A stretch of DNA of 64,000 nt, from assembly GCA_019203745.1 (NCBI GenBank), contig CP078104.1:2976001-3040000 (forward strand). Reading direction: 5' to 3'. The notes below the pieces were generated by a model, which made no database searches, had not been told where the DNA came from, and saw nothing but the letters and a program-made list of their open reading frames with translations. The position numbers and the translations under genes were made by a program. The stretch comes from Chryseobacterium sp. E1. Lineage in GTDB: Bacteria > Bacteroidota > Bacteroidia > Flavobacteriales > Weeksellaceae. Positions 1 to 11,267 of this stretch are shown piece by piece (the stretch's first letter is position 1; each line of letters opens with the position of its first letter).

Positions 1-608
1 TTAATTAATTTCATTTTCTCAGCAACCTTTCTGGCATTATCATCGGCAGATTCTTCAAGATGTAAGATAATGTTTTGAAAATCATTCTCTTTTCTGTTCT
101 GAGAGAGTTTCTGTTTGATAAATATTTCGGTCGGAATTATCTTCATTCCAAAAGCTCCCTTCATTTCTTTTTCCACAAACTCTTTTCCCATATCTTTCAC
201 CATCATCGGGCACTGCTGGAAATTTTCATATTTTGAGGTTAGTTTTTCCAAATGGGCATACAACTCATCGTGGTTCATAAGTTCCACTTTCCCATAGATC
301 TGTACCGCCTCATAGTTCCATGTAGAAACGTTGATATGATCATACCAGCTGCTTGAAATATAAGCATGGGAACCTAAAAAATCACATAAAACCTCATCAC
401 CGTTCTTTAAAGTTCTGGCTTGTGGGTTTGCTCTTGAAATATGAGTTTCAATATAAACATTTTCCGGATCATTTTCGTTCAGCATCATCATGGAATGAGT
501 AGCACGGATTTTATCAACAGAAGAAATGAGTAAGGCAAAAGAATTTTCTCTGATAATTTCTCTCATCACATCCATATCTTCACTTCGGTACAACTTGGGA
601 ATAAACAT
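1..608 (-). CDS. PaiB-like FMN-binding negative transcriptional regulator, 3' end cut by window
   Basis: The reading frame opens at an ATG at 608 and is still open at base 1, giving 202 residues, so only a few C-terminal residues can be missing. The start MFIPKLYRSEDMDVMREII and the later segments HISRANPQA, FLGSHAYISSSWY and VSTWNYEAVQIYGKVEL are typical of the PaiB family, which has a split-barrel flavin-binding fold and was first described as a sporulation/protease repressor in Bacillus. The biochemical role in flavobacteria is not known. It is one of the few longer genes here with no frame break. It is transcribed in the same direction as ruvB, 65 bases downstream of it. Confidence 0.85.
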   Translation of the reverse strand, partial: MFIPKLYRSEDMDVMREIIRENSFALLISSVDKIRATHSMMMLNENDPENVYIETHISRANPQARTLKNGDEVLCDFLGSHAYISSSWYDHINVSTWNYEAVQIYGKVELMNHDELYAHLEKLTSKYENFQQCPMMVKDMGKEFVEKEMKGAFGMKIIPTEIFIKQKLSQNRKENDFQNIILHLEESADDNARKVAEKMKLI

Positions 609-673
609 AAATAATAACTCTTCTTTTAAAAACTTTAACTCAAAACTTTGAATCAGTATTCCTGAACTTTACA

Positions 674-1693
674 TTAAAAAAGTTCGCCCGGATTTTTAGG
701 TCTGGAAATGCTTAAATGCTGATATGCTTTATCAGTTACCTCTCTTCCTCTCGGAGTTCTGATGATAAATCCTTCCTGAATCAAAAACGGTTCATACACT
801 TCTTCCAGCGTTTCCGGATTTTCACCAATGGAAGTGGCAAGAGCGGAAATACCTACCGGTTTCCCTTTGAAATTTTCAATCATGACACGCATGATCTTAT
901 TATCCATTTCATCCAGTCCGAACTCATCTACATTTAATGAATCCAATGCATATTTGGTAATCTTGATTTCAATCTCTCCATTCCCTTTAATTTCTGCAAA
1001 ATCTCTTACCCTTCTCAGCAATGCATTGGCAATTCTGGGTGTTCCCGGCTTCTTCTTGCAATTTCTATCGCTGCATCTTCATAGATAGCAACCCCAATAC
1101 CCTTGCGCTTCGCTGAATAATTACAGATAAAAGCTCAATAAGTAGTATTCAAGCCTGCTTTGAATTCCGAATCTGGCAAGCATAGGTTTGGTAAGCATTC
1201 CGCTTCTGGTAGTAGCTCCTACCAATGTAAAAGGATTCAGCCCGATTTGTACACTTCTTGCATTGGGACCGGTTTCCAGCATGATGTCAATTTTATAATC
1301 CTCCATGGCAGAATACAGGTATTCTTCTACAACCGGAGAAAGACGGTGGATCTCATCAATGAAAAGAACATCATTTTCTTCAAGGTTGGTTAGTAAGCCT
1401 GCCAAACTTCCCGGCTTATCCAATACAGGGCCGGAAGTAATTTTACAGTTGACACCAAGTTCATTGGCTATAATATTCGCAAGAGTGGTTTTTCCAAGTC
1501 CGGGCGGACCGTGTAATAAAACATGATCCAGCGCACCACCACGTCTTTTGGCAGCCGTTACAAAAACCTCAAGATTTTCCAGCGTTTTTCTTTGTCCCGC
1601 AAAATCTTTAAAGCTCTGGGGACGGATCTGCTCTTCCTGCATCAGCTCCTCTCGTGAGTAGTTTTCTTTATCTGGATGTAAAAAATCTGGCAT
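674..1693 (-). CDS. ruvB: Holliday junction branch-migration helicase RuvB (frame broken)
   Basis: RuvB is the AAA+ motor that drives Holliday junction migration with RuvA during recombinational repair. From the ATG at 1693 the protein shows Walker [10 protein letters not shown], Walker B FIDEIHRL, sensor GATTRSG and the pore-proximal [12 protein letters not shown]. The C-terminal winged helix ends [15 protein letters not shown]. The reconstructed length is about 340 residues, normal for the family. The frame breaks three times, near 1138, 1093 and 1043. Restoring one base at each (AAT to AATT, CCCC to CCCCC, CCC to CCCC on the plus strand) rejoins the canonical sequence. These are most likely sequencing errors, not inactivation. 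Confidence 0.95.
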
Positions 1694-1948
1694 TAATTCA
1701 TTTCATTTACCTCAAAGATAGGAAATTTAGACTAAGATTGAAAGGGAGATTGAGAAAAGAACAGAAGGATAAAGAAGTATAGAGGAGATGACAGGATATG
1801 ATTTAACCAATTGAGATATTTTAAGTATTTTTGAGAGGAATAATTAAAGTGTGAGCTGTAAAATTAATGCCATCCGGATTTCTTCAGTGTGCCGGAAATG
1901 ATAAAGTATTAAATAAACAGTTCATCTTCTAACCTTTAGCCTAAATAA

Positions 1949-3172
1949 ATGAAATTAATAGGACCATTCAAGCAGGTTGTAACGCTTGCCAACTTACCCT
2001 TAAGAGGAAAACTTACTGATGAACAACTGGAAGTGATTGCCGACGGAGGAATTATAGTTGCCGATAATACCATTCAGAAAACCGGAAATTTTGAAACCTT
2101 AAAAACAGAAAATCCTGGAATAGAAATCGAAAAAATTGAGGGAGAACAGGTTATTCTTCCTGCTTTTGTAGATTCGCATACCCATATCTGTTTCGGAGGA
2201 AACAGGGCTAATGATTTTGCAATGCGTAATGCGGGGAAAACCTATCTGGAAATTGCTGAAAGCGGCGGTGGGATCTGGAGCTCTGTACAGCATACCAGAA
2301 ATGCATCGGAAGAAGAATTATTGAAAACATTATTGGAAAGAATCAGTTTCCTTGTTGATCTTGGAATCACAACCATTGAAGTAAAAAGCGGCTATGGCCT
2401 GGATGTTGAAAACGAACTGAAAATGCTTCGTATCATCAAAAGGCACAGGAATCCACTGAAGCCACTTTAGTTCCAACATGTCTTTCCGCTCATTTAAAAC
2501 CAAGAGACTTTGAAGGAAGCAATCCTGAATATTTAGAATATATTCTTACTGAGATTTTACCGAAAGTAAAAGAAGAAAATTTAGCTAAACGTGTGGATAT
2601 CTTTATTGAGAAATCAGCATTCCAGCCCGAAGAAAGTAAAGATTTTTTACTTAAAACTAAAGATTTAGGTTTTGAAATAACGGTTCATGCTGATCAGTTT
2701 ACACCGGGAAGCTCAAGAATTGCTGTAGAGGTTGGAGCAAAATCTGCAGACCATCTTGAGGCGACCATTGATGAAGATATTGAGTTTCTAGCAGAATCCG
2801 ATACCGTAGCAACAGCACTTCCGGGAGCAAGCTTGGGATTGGGTGAGAAATTTACACCGGCAAGAAAATTATTGGATGCCGGAGCCATTGTAGCTATTGC
2901 CAGCGACTGGAACCGGGATCTGCCCCGATGGGGAATCTGATTACCCAGGCGTCTATTTTGGCTACTTTCCAGAAACTGACCACTGCTGAAGTATTGGCTG
3001 GGATGACTTTTCGTGCGGCTTATGCCCTTAATCTGGAAGACAGAGGGAAACTGGAACCCGGTAAGAAAGCAGATTTTGTGACTTTCAAAACCAATAATTT
3101 TCAGAATGTACTTTACAACCAGGAAGCCTTAAAGCCGAACATGTTTATATTAACGGAAATCGTATTCATTAA
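1949..3172 (+). CDS. hutI: Imidazolonepropionase HutI (frame broken)
   Basis: HutI hydrolyses 4-imidazolone-5-propanoate to N-formimidoyl-glutamate, the third step of histidine breakdown. The amidohydrolase metal motif is seen in FVDSHTHICFGGNRA. The substrate-pocket segment EIAESGGGIWSSV is followed by TTIEVKSGYGLD, then FEITVHADQFTPG and later VAIASDWN. About 408 residues after repair. Frame breaks lie near 2452 and 2920. A third lies near the 3' end: the frame ending KAEHVYINGNRIH at 3172 is the expected one. hutG follows further on, while hutH and hutU are not in the window. Confidence 0.93.
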
Positions 3173-3192
3173 ATAATAAAGTCTTGCAGAGT

Positions 3193-4265
3193 ATGGAAGA
3201 AAAAGAGAATAAACAAAAGCTTGATTATAGGGAATTTTGGGACTGGTTTTTAACGATGGAAAAAACTTTTATAATGTCGTTAAAGAAGGTGGTCAGGAAT
3301 CAATTGAAAAGATTTTTTTGATGTCATTTCTCCTAAACTCAGACAGGTCAATGAAGGATATTATTTTCTGGCAGGAATGTTCAGTGATTCCACCGCAGAA
3401 CTGATCATTACCGTTGAAGGCGATATAAAGAATATTGTTTTTGCCGAAGAACTGATTGCGGCAGCTCCTGCATTGGACCACTGGAGATTTACAGCTCTAA
3501 AGCCGGCAATGGATATCAATAATGTAAATATCACCATGGACGGTTATCAGTTTACAAAAGATAATATCTTCTTCTATTCCAAAGAGCAGGAAGAATATCC
3601 GGATGAAATTGACCTTGTCTTTGTGTATGATGGAAATGCTGAAAACAAAAATGCCATTACAACGGGAGTCTGTATTTTTCTGGACAGCTTTTTGGGTGAA
3701 CTGAATTTTGCAACACAGATTGATACATTTACGGTTATAGGAAAAGATCATACGGAGAAAGAGCTGGTTCCTGTTGAAAAACTAAAAGATTTCCTGTCAT
3801 GGCGGGAAAGAGAGTTTACAGAAAAATATAAAAGTGTAAAGAGAACTGATGTCGAAGATGAGTTTTCAATTCTAAGAGCTCAACTGGATAATGAGAGACC
3901 GCTTATTGCCTGTATGAATCTTCCGTTGCTGCAATTTGATGCAAAAGCTTCCTATCCGTGGATTTCGGTTATTAAAGCCCACTATAACGGAGATCATAAT
4001 GACGGTCTTCCTGAAAAAGAAGATTTTGAAAAGCTGAGTGATATCGAAGATAAAGCTGTTGAAGAGCTTAAAGAAGCAGGATACCTGTATATTGGAAGAG
4101 AAAGTGCAGATAATGTCAAAGAAAGCTTTTTGCAGGAAAAGACTTCAGACAGATTGCTAAGGTTTTCCAGAAAATAAAGAGCACAACCCTGAATATCAGA
4201 TATCATTCAGGATTTTTAAAGATAAATACTGGCAGTTTTTTGAATATTACAATAATGCTGTCTAG
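3193..4265 (+). CDS. DUF695-family protein (frame broken)
   Basis: Reconstructed from an ATG at 3193 to a stop at 4265, about 358 residues. No signal peptide is visible, so it is probably cytoplasmic. The segment YPWISVIKAHYNG, followed by GLPEKEDFEKLSDIEDKAVE and YIGRESADN, resembles the DUF695 domain, whose function is unknown. The C-terminus DFRQIAKVFQKIK then EHNPEYQISFRIFKDKYW is recovered only after repairing frame breaks. Breaks occur near 3268, 3316, 4128 and 4177, each consistent with one missing T or A in a run. It starts 21 bases after hutI, so the two probably share a transcript; any link to histidine use is inferred from position only. Confidence 0.75.
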
Positions 4266-4302
4266 GTAAAGCTAATCATTATCTTAGCGCTTAAAATATT
4301 AG

Positions 4303-4339
4303 AAATGTGGAAGAAAAAGTTCTTCCACATTTATTTTTT
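4303..4339 (+). terminator. Rho-independent terminator after the DUF695 gene
   Basis: A perfect 12-bp inverted repeat (AAATGTGGAAGA / TCTTCCACATTT) with a 6-base loop is followed by A and six T. It lies 38 bases after the DUF695 stop codon. Confidence 0.85.
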
Positions 4340-4527
4340 CAGGATGAAGCTATGAGTTTAAAAAAATAGGCTTATCATCGGTAATACCGATCCGGATAAA
4401 GTATAAAAGAATCAATCCTCTTTACACTGAATTCTTTGCATAATCTGTGAAAGGAGCTTTTTATCTAAACAATATTAGTTAGCTTTACAAGGATATAATG
4501 ATGTGACTAAATTGAATTTTTAAAATT

Positions 4528-5450
4528 ATGTTTCAGAATATTTGGCAGGGTAGATTAGATGGGGAAGAGCTCCTTTTCCACAGACTATTTCAGAGAGTAA
4601 AGGAAGAACAGAATTACGACAATATTTCAACGGACGATTTTGTATTGCACGGTTTTGCAGTAGACGAAGGGGTGAGGAGAAATAAAGGCCGTTTGGGTGC
4701 AAAAGATGCCCCGGATATCATCAGGAAAAATATGTCAAATTTCCCGGTTATTCTTCCCGACTTTTCAATGTTGGATTTTGGAAACATTACCTGTGAGGAC
4801 GGCAATCTGGAAAATACCCAGAACAACCTCGCCAAAAATGTCTCAAAAGTACTTTTAAAAGGCGGAAAATCCCTTGTTTTAGGTGGCGGACACGAAGTAA
4901 CCTATGCTCATTATTTAGGCATTAAAACTGCCTTTCCGGAACAAAAGATCGGAATTATCAATATTGATGCCCACTTTGACAACAGGCAACCGGAAAAAGG
5001 AGTAGGGCCGAGCTCAGGAACGGGATTCTGGCAGATTGCTCAGGAAGGACCGATCAATTCCCTTCACATCGGGATCCAGAGAAATTCGAACACCTTGAAA
5101 CTTTTTGATACAGCCCATCAATTTGGGATGAAATATATCCTGGCAGATGAATTGTTTTTCGAGAACCTTCCATCCATTTATCAGCGTATTGATGATCTGC
5201 TGAACACCGTAGATTTTGCTTATCTGACCATTTGTATGGATGTTTTTAATGCTTCTATCGCTCCGGGGTTTCCGCTTCAGCATATAATGGTATCTTTGCA
5301 GACGCAACCTTTATGCATTTTTACAGACATATCTTAAAAAAAAAAAAACTGGTTGCACTGGACGTCGCTGAGGTGAACCCGTCGTTTGACCTTCAGGACA
5401 GGACGGCAAGACTGGCAGCATGTCTGGTAAATGAGTGGCTGATGATTTAA
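4528..5450 (+). CDS. hutG: Formimidoylglutamase HutG (frame broken)
   Basis: A ureohydrolase-fold enzyme that converts N-formimidoyl-L-glutamate to glutamate and formamide, the last step of one histidine-degradation route. The binuclear manganese motifs of the arginase superfamily are present: GGGHEVTYAH, INIDAHFDNR and the later LTICMDVFNASIAPG. About 307 residues. The frame breaks at about 5270, in a GGGG run; restoring one G gives the expected VSASAYNGIFADATFMHF and an end at LAACLVNEWLMI. It is separated from hutI by the DUF695 gene and a terminator, so it has its own transcription unit. Confidence 0.92.
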
Positions 5451-5586
5451 GATAAAGCTATATTCTTCCGATAGAGAAAATCATTATTTTATTGACCCTT
5501 AAGGAATGGAATTTGCTGATTTCACCGTGCTTTTAAAATAAAGCGCTTATAAATTCATTAGCTGAATTTAAAACAGAAATTATATT

Positions 5587-6877
5587 ATGGAACAATTAAT
5601 TGAAAGCAAGCTTATTAAAGCAGATAAAGCGTTTTCAGTGTGGAGAAAAGTGCCGTTTGAGGAAAGGCAGAAGTTAATTGCAAAAGCAGCTGAAATTTTA
5701 AAAAATAATTCGGAGAAATTTGGAAGAATCATTACTACAGAAATGAATAAACCGATCTCGGAATCAATTGCTGAGGTAGAAAAATGTGCTTTGATGATGA
5801 ACTATTATGCCGATGCGGAAAATATTTTAAAATCTGAAAAAATTGAATCCGAATTTGCTTACTCTGAAGTACATTATGCTCCGAAAGGGGTAATTCTTGG
5901 CGTTATGCCATGGAACTTTCCTTTCTGGCAGGTATTGAGATTCGCTGTTCCGGCAATGTTGGCCGGAAATACGGTGGTTTTAAAACATGCTTCAATTTGT
6001 TTCGGAAGCGGAAACGCTATCGAAGAAGTTCTTTTGGAAGCAGGTTTTCCGGAGGGTATTTTTCAGAACCTTGAAGTAGGTCACAAAGTCGTAAAAGAAA
6101 TCCTTGAGCATGAAGCTGTAAAAGGAGTGAGCCTGACAGGAAGTGGGAAAGCTGGAGGAGAAGTAGCCTCAATAGCCGGATTAAATATCAAAAATCTTTA
6201 CTTGAATTGGGCGGAAGTGATGCATTTATCATTTTTGATGATGCGGATCTTGAAGCAGCAGCAAAGGCAGGAGTAAAATCCAGGCTTCAAAACTGCGGTC
6301 AAACCTGTACGGCAGCAAAAAGATTTATCATTGATGAAAAAATTGAAGATCAGTTCTTACCCATCTTCATTGAAGAATATAAAAATATGAGATCGGGGAC
6401 CCTCTCAATAAAGAAACGAAGCTGGCCGGAATGGCAAGACCCGATCTTGCTGATGAGTTGGAAGCCCAGTTCAACAGGGCATTGGAAAATGGTGCTGAAA
6501 TCATTATCCCTTTGGAAAGAATTTCAGAAAATGAATTTAAACCGGGACTGATCAGAGTTCAGGAAGGAAATCCAATCCTGAAAGAAGAACTTTTCGGACC
6601 CCTTGGAATGATCATGATTGCCAAAAATGATGAGGAAGCGCTTTCAGATCGCTAACGATATTCCTTTCGGGCTTTCAAACTCTGTATGGACAAAAATAAA
6701 GACCGTCAGCTATTCTTTATCGATAATCTTGAATCCGGAACAGTGAATATCAACAGAATGACCAGTTCTGATCCCCGTTTCCCATTTGGAGGGTCAAAGG
6801 CTTCAGGATATGGAACAGAGCTCTCTTTACTGGCTTTAAAAGAGTTTGTAACTGCCAAGACAATTGTCGGAAATTAA
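5587..6877 (+). CDS. NAD(P)-dependent aldehyde dehydrogenase, succinate-semialdehyde dehydrogenase type (frame broken)
   Basis: Aldehyde dehydrogenase superfamily, closest in motifs to short succinate-semialdehyde dehydrogenases. Visible are the nucleotide-site segment GVMPWNFPFWQ, the GNTVVLKH core, GVSLTGSGKAG, ELGGSDAFIIFDDAD, the catalytic-cysteine region NCGQTCTAAKRF, KEELFGPLGMI and the C-terminal FPFGGSKASGYGTELS. About 430 residues; it lacks the usual N-terminal INP.T stretch and starts directly at the first helix, which I take as genuine because nothing coding precedes the ATG. Frame breaks near 6195, 6389 and 6710 look like missing bases; one near 6643 looks like an extra T. The substrate is inferred from the family only. 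Confidence 0.88.
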
Positions 6878-6889
6878 AGTGTTTGAATG

Positions 6890-6944
6890 TCATTCCGAGG
6901 AATCTCAGAGATCCTGCACTTCACTCCGTTTCGTTCAGAATGAC
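6890..6944. repeat. Intergenic palindromic repeat (REP-like)
   Basis: The segment begins TGTCATTCCGAGGAATC and ends TTTCGTTCAGAATGACA; the two ends are imperfect inverted copies of TGTCATTC(C/T)GA. Short elements of this look are common between genes in flavobacteria. No coding content. Whether it recurs in this genome cannot be seen from one window. Confidence 0.5.
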
Positions 6945-6975
6945 AACCTACCATTTATAAGTTAACAATATAAAT

Positions 6976-7011
6976 AAAAAACTCCCGAAAATTAATTTCC
7001 GGGAGTTTTTA
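6976..7011. terminator. Bidirectional terminator between aldehyde dehydrogenase gene and pyk
   Basis: A 26-base near-perfect palindrome (ACTCCCG...CGGGAGT with an AT-rich centre) is flanked by A5 on the left and T5 on the right. It can end transcription from both the aldehyde dehydrogenase gene and the convergent pyk operon. Confidence 0.85.
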
Positions 7012-7035
7012 TATGCTTTGACAAAAAGTAATTTC

Positions 7036-7070
7036 GCTTATTGCTTATTGCTTATTGCTTATTGCTTATA
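7036..7070. repeat. Five tandem copies of a 7-mer at the pyk 3' end
   Basis: GCTTATT is repeated five times without interruption, with the last base changed to A in the final copy. The repeat overlaps the stop codon of pyk on the minus strand. Confidence 0.8.
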
Positions 7071-8505
7071 CCGTAGTCAGTCTCAATGTATTCGTTTTCC
7101 GCCTTCATAGGATGGGGTCGCATTGATGTTGATTACGAAATCTCCTGTTTCGATATAGCCGTAGTTATGCGTAAGCATATTGACCTGTATGATTGTCTCA
7201 TCAGTAGATTTTTTCATATCGTAATAGTAAGCGTGAACACCCCAAAGAAGGTTCAGCATAGTAATAACTCTTCTGTTACCACTGTATACAATGATATGGG
7301 AATTTGGCCTGTGTGCTGCAAGCTGGAAAGCTGTGTATCCTGAATGTGTTAAGGTAACGATTGCAGAAACGTTGGTTGTTTTGGCAATTCTTACTGCTGC
7401 AAGACAAACCCTGTTTGTAATGAATCTTTCATCGATACAATTGTAATCTTTTTCAATAGGCTCATTTTTGTGTTGATAGAAATGAGTCGTTTCGATATTC
7501 TTTACAATTTTAGCCATATTTTCCACAACCTGTACCGGATATCTTCCTACAGACGTTTCTCCGGAAAGCATAACCGCATCTGCACCATCAATACAGAGTT
7601 TGCTACGTCATTTACTTCCGCTCTTGTTGGCGTTAAGCTGTTGATCATTGTTTCCATCATCTGAGTGGCAATGATGACAGGCTTGGAATAGAATCTTGCT
7701 TTTTCTACCAGGTTTTTCTGGATTGCAGGAACTTCCTCCATCGGAACTTCTACACCAAGGTCACCACGGGCAACCATTAGTCCGTCACATTCCAATAGAA
7801 TTTCGTCAATATTTTTACCCCTTCAGGTTTTTCAATCTTTGCAATAATCGGAGTTTTGAATTTACCGTTCGGGTGGCCGGCGATCAATTCTTTCAGATCG
7901 ATGATATCCTGAGCATGACGTACAAAAGAAAGTGCGATCCAGTCCACTTCCATATCAAGCATGAAGTTGGCATCCTGAATATCCTTCTCTGTCAATGCAG
8001 GAAGAGAAACTTGAGTGTTAGGTAGGTTCACCCCTTTTTAGAACTTAGAGGTCCCCTTGTATCGTTTTAGCTTTTACAGTATCTACTTCATTGGTTTCAG
8101 TAACCTCCAATACCAGCTTACCGTCATCGATAAGGATTCTTTCCCTACTTTTACATCCTGAGGAAACTGCTGATAGGTCATGTATACCTTGGTAGAGTCT
8201 CCTTCCATCTTTTCATTGGTGAAAGTAAGAATATCTCCAGGGTTCAGATATGAACCTTCTTTTACAACACCTACTCTTAGTTTAGGCCCCTGAAGATCTC
8301 CCAGAATACCCACTGAATACCCATACTCGCTATTCAGCTCTCTAATTATTTCAATATTTTTTCGAACTAAGTCGTAATCTGCATGTGAAAAATTTATTCT
8401 GAAAATATCAACACCCGCCTTCATCAGATCTAACATTACCTCCTTCGACGACGAAGCAGGCCCTAGTGTTGCGATAATTTTTGTCTTCTTTAAATACTTA
8501 TTCAT
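7066..8505 (-). CDS. pyk: Pyruvate kinase (frame broken)
   Basis: Pyruvate kinase makes pyruvate and ATP from phosphoenolpyruvate at the end of glycolysis. Seen in order: [101 protein letters not shown] and [14 protein letters not shown]. The C-terminal domain includes [17 protein letters not shown] choose the ATG at 8505 because [10 protein letters not shown] is the usual start. Repaired length is about 481 residues. Breaks near 8147, 8051, 8033, 7815, 7590 and 7095 each fit one missing base. It overlaps the upstream IPExxxVDY gene by 8 bases. Confidence 0.95.
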
Positions 8506-8971
8506 AATACTGGATAATTTGATAAAGTTCCTCATCAGAACTCAGTGTATAATCTTGAATTGGAAACACAAGATTTTCAGGGAGCAAAATTACGGAAAAA
8601 TCAGGAAACTGTTCCGAACTATGCAGAATATATTCTACATCTACCTGATTATTTAATAAAAATTTAATGTTTTCTTCTTCTGTAAAGAGTTCCGTCTGAA
8701 CTTTTTTTTGCTTACTTTCAGAAGATTTGTTGGAAATAAAGGTAAAACAGGTTTTGGAGTACTTGTGGTAGGCTTCAAATCTGGGAAAAAAATAATCATA
8801 ATACCCTCCATGAAAAACAAGATCTTTCTTTCTCGAGAATGTCAGGTTGTTGGCCTGATTGATTTTATAAAAAAACTCATGAGCGGGTATATCTTTTGCT
8901 AATCTTACCAATCCTATGGCAATATCTTCAAATTCTATATCATCAAGATCATAAAGTTTTTGAATTTCCAA
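8498..8971 (-). CDS. IPExxxVDY-family protein
   Basis: An intact 157-residue reading frame with no signal peptide. It fits the small Bacteroidota family named for an IPE...VDY motif, recognised here mainly by gene position between rnc and pyk and by general sequence (FYKINQANNLTF, FLLNNQVDVEYIL, FPDFSVILLPEN). Its function is not known. It overlaps the 3' end of rnc by 23 bases and the start of pyk by 8 bases, so the three genes are almost certainly translated from one message. Confidence 0.75.
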   Translation of the reverse strand: MEIQKLYDLDDIEFEDIAIGLVRLAKDIPAHEFFYKINQANNLTFSRKKDLVFHGGYYDYFFPRFEAYHKYSKTCFTFISNKSSESKQKKVQTELFTEEENIKFLLNNQVDVEYILHSSEQFPDFSVILLPENLVFPIQDYTLSSDEELYQIIQYYE

Positions 8972-9713
8972 GTATATTTTCTTTTTTATTTAAAATATAA
9001 AATGCCCTCTGTGCTGCCTTTTCCTCTGCCTTTTTCTTGGAGGTCTCCGTTGCGTTGGCAATCTTTTCGTCTCCCAGCCATACATGGCATCTGAATACAA
9101 CTGATTTATTGACTTGGATCTCCTCGCAGGTTTCGTACTTTATATTCACCTTCTTTTTCTGGCTCCATTCAAGCAGAAGACCTTTATAACTGACGATCTT
9201 ATTTTCAAGTTTGTTGATTTCGGAAGGCGTCAGCAATTTATCCAGAATGATCTTTTTACAGGCATCATAATGGAAGTCTAAATAAACGGCACCAATTAAG
9301 GCTTCGAATAAATTTCCGGAGATATTTTCCCCAAGGGCTGACGAACTGTTTTGCTTTTGCAAAAGGCTGGTAAGCTTGAGGTCTTCTCCTAATTTATTAA
9401 GGGTTTTCCTATTAACAATCTTAGATTTCATCTGAGTCAGATATCCCTCATTAGCCTGAGGATACGTCTGAAACAAATGACAAGAAATAATTGTACCCAA
9501 AACAGAATCTCCTAAAAATTCAAGCCTTTCGTAATTGCTGTCTTGATTTTTAGAAGAATTTTTAAAGAAAAAGCTTCACGGTAAAGAGCAAGATTCTGAA
9601 CCTCGGTACCTAATACTTTTCTAAGCTCGGTACTGAGAAAATAATCTCTCTCCGTTAGTTGTCTTTTTTTCTTTTTTGAGAAGGAATTTAGAAAAGTATT
9701 TCTGTAACTCCAT
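8949..9713 (-). CDS. rnc: Ribonuclease III (frame broken)
   Basis: RNase III cuts double-stranded RNA, for example in rRNA precursor processing. The signature NYERLEFLGDSVLGT is recovered across a frame break at about 9510-9550; further on are GNLFEALIGAVYLD (second catalytic region) and a C-terminal dsRNA-binding domain with KGLLLEWSQKKK and ATETSKKKAEEKAAQRA. A second break near 9670, in the A/T-rich run, separates the start MELQKYFSKFLL from TERDYFLSTEL. I place the start at 9713. Length about 255 residues. It sits 9 bases downstream of fabF in the same direction. Confidence 0.9.
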
Positions 9714-9722
9714 TCATTGAAT

Positions 9723-10963
9723 TTAGATTTTCTTAAATAGAACGCAAGCGTTGTGCCCGCCAAATCCAAAAGTATTGCTCATGGCTACTTTTACATCTTT
9801 CTTCACAGCGGTATTAAACGTAAAGTTTAGTCTGCTGTCAATATTTTCATCATCAGTAAAATGGTTGATGGTAGGAGGAACAGTACCATGAATAATAGTT
9901 CCTAACGCAGCGATAGCTTCAATAACTCCTGCCGCACCCAAAAGGTGACCGGTCATTGATTTTGTAGAATTAATCTGAATATCGTAAGCGTGTTCGCCCA
10001 ATAACTTTGAAATTGCGTTGGATTCTGCGATGTCTCCTAATGGAGTAGAAGTACCATGCATATTGATATGATCTACTTCATCAGCAGTTAAACCTGCATC
10101 TTCCAGGCAGCTTTTCATTACCAGATAAGCACCAAGACCTTCAGGGAGGAGCTGTCATGTGATGTGCATCCGCACTCAGACCTCCCCTAATAATTCTGCA
10201 TAAATTGTTGCACCACGTTTTACGGCGTGCTCATATTCCTCAAGAATGATACATCCTGCCCCTTCACCTAATACAAATCCGTCTCTGTCTTTGTCAAAAG
10301 GTCTTGAAGCTGTTTTTGGATCGTCATTTCTTGTAGAAAGTGCCATCATTGCATTGAATCCACCCACACCACTTGCTGTAACAGCGGCTTCAGAGCCTCC
10401 GCATACAATCACATCTGCTTTCCCAAGCTGGATCAGCATTTTGGAATCAATAATAGCATTTGCTGAAGAAGCACATGCAGATACAGTCGTATAATTAGGT
10501 CCATGGAAACCGTACTCAATAGAGATGTGTCCCGGAGTGATATCCGCAATCATTTTCGGGATAAAGAATGGGTTGAATCTCGGAATCTCCGTATTGGCCC
10601 ATCCTAACACTTCCGTTTCAAAAGTCTCTAAACCTCCGATTCCGAACCCCAGATTACTCCGACTCTGTTTTTATCCACATTGTCTTCCATAATTCTGGAA
10701 TGTGCTACTGCTTCTTTAGCGGCAACAAGTCCCAATTGGGTATTTCGGTCCATTTTTTTAGCCTCTTTCTTATCGAAATGCTGTAAAGGATCGAAGTTTT
10801 TTACCTCACATGCGAACTTGGTTTTAAAGTTTGTGGCATCAAAAAGAGTAATCGGAGCGGCACCGCTCTCACCTTTCACAAGATTTTCCCAGTATTCTTT
10901 TGCATTATTTCCTATTGGTGTTATTGCTCCAAATCCGGTTACAACTACTCTTTTTAATTCCAT
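9723..10963 (-). CDS. fabF: Beta-ketoacyl-ACP synthase II FabF (frame broken)
   Basis: FabF condenses malonyl-ACP with growing acyl-ACP in fatty-acid elongation. The start MELKRVVVTGFGAITPIG is canonical. The catalytic triad is visible: Cys in TTVSACASSANA, His in NMHGTSTPLGD and His in NTFGFGGHNACV. Also present are RPFDKDRDGFVLGEGAG and NSTKSMTGHLLGAAG. About 413 residues. The frame breaks near 10647 (WGSGIGGLETFE expected), 10188 and 10150. It lies 33 bases downstream of acpP, the usual acpP-fabF pairing. Confidence 0.95.
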
Positions 10964-10996
10964 AAACTTTGTTTAATTTCTTTTTGTTGAAGAATA

Positions 10997-11236
10997 TTAT
11001 TTATTTACTACTTCTTCGATGTAAGCGATAGCGTGTCCTACAGTAGTAATTTTTTCAGCTTGGTCATCAGGGATCTGAATGTTAAATTCTTTTTCAAATT
11101 CCATGATTAACTCAACTGTATCTAGTGAATCAGCTCCTAAATCGTTAGTGAAGCTAGCTTCAGGAGTTACTTCTGTTTCTTCAACGTCAAGCTTATCAGC
11201 GATGATAGCTTTTACTCTTGATGCAATGTCTGACAT
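10997..11236 (-). CDS. acpP: Acyl carrier protein
   Basis: A complete 79-residue acidic protein that carries fatty-acyl chains on a phosphopantetheine arm. The attachment serine lies in [15 protein letters not shown], and the protein ends [11 protein letters not shown]. It is the first gene of the acpP-fabF-rnc-IPExxxVDY-pyk run on the minus strand. Short genes like this one escaped the indels that break its neighbours. Confidence 0.97.
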   Translation of the reverse strand: MSDIASRVKAIIADKLDVEETEVTPEASFTNDLGADSLDTVELIMEFEKEFNIQIPDDQAEKITTVGHAIAYIEEVVNK

Positions 11237-11267
11237 AGTAAATTATTTTTTTAATTGTTAGATGCTG

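Noticed and set aside
7036..7070. CRISPR array
   Set aside because: The unit is only 7 bases and there are no spacers. No CRISPR-like array or cas gene was seen anywhere in the window.
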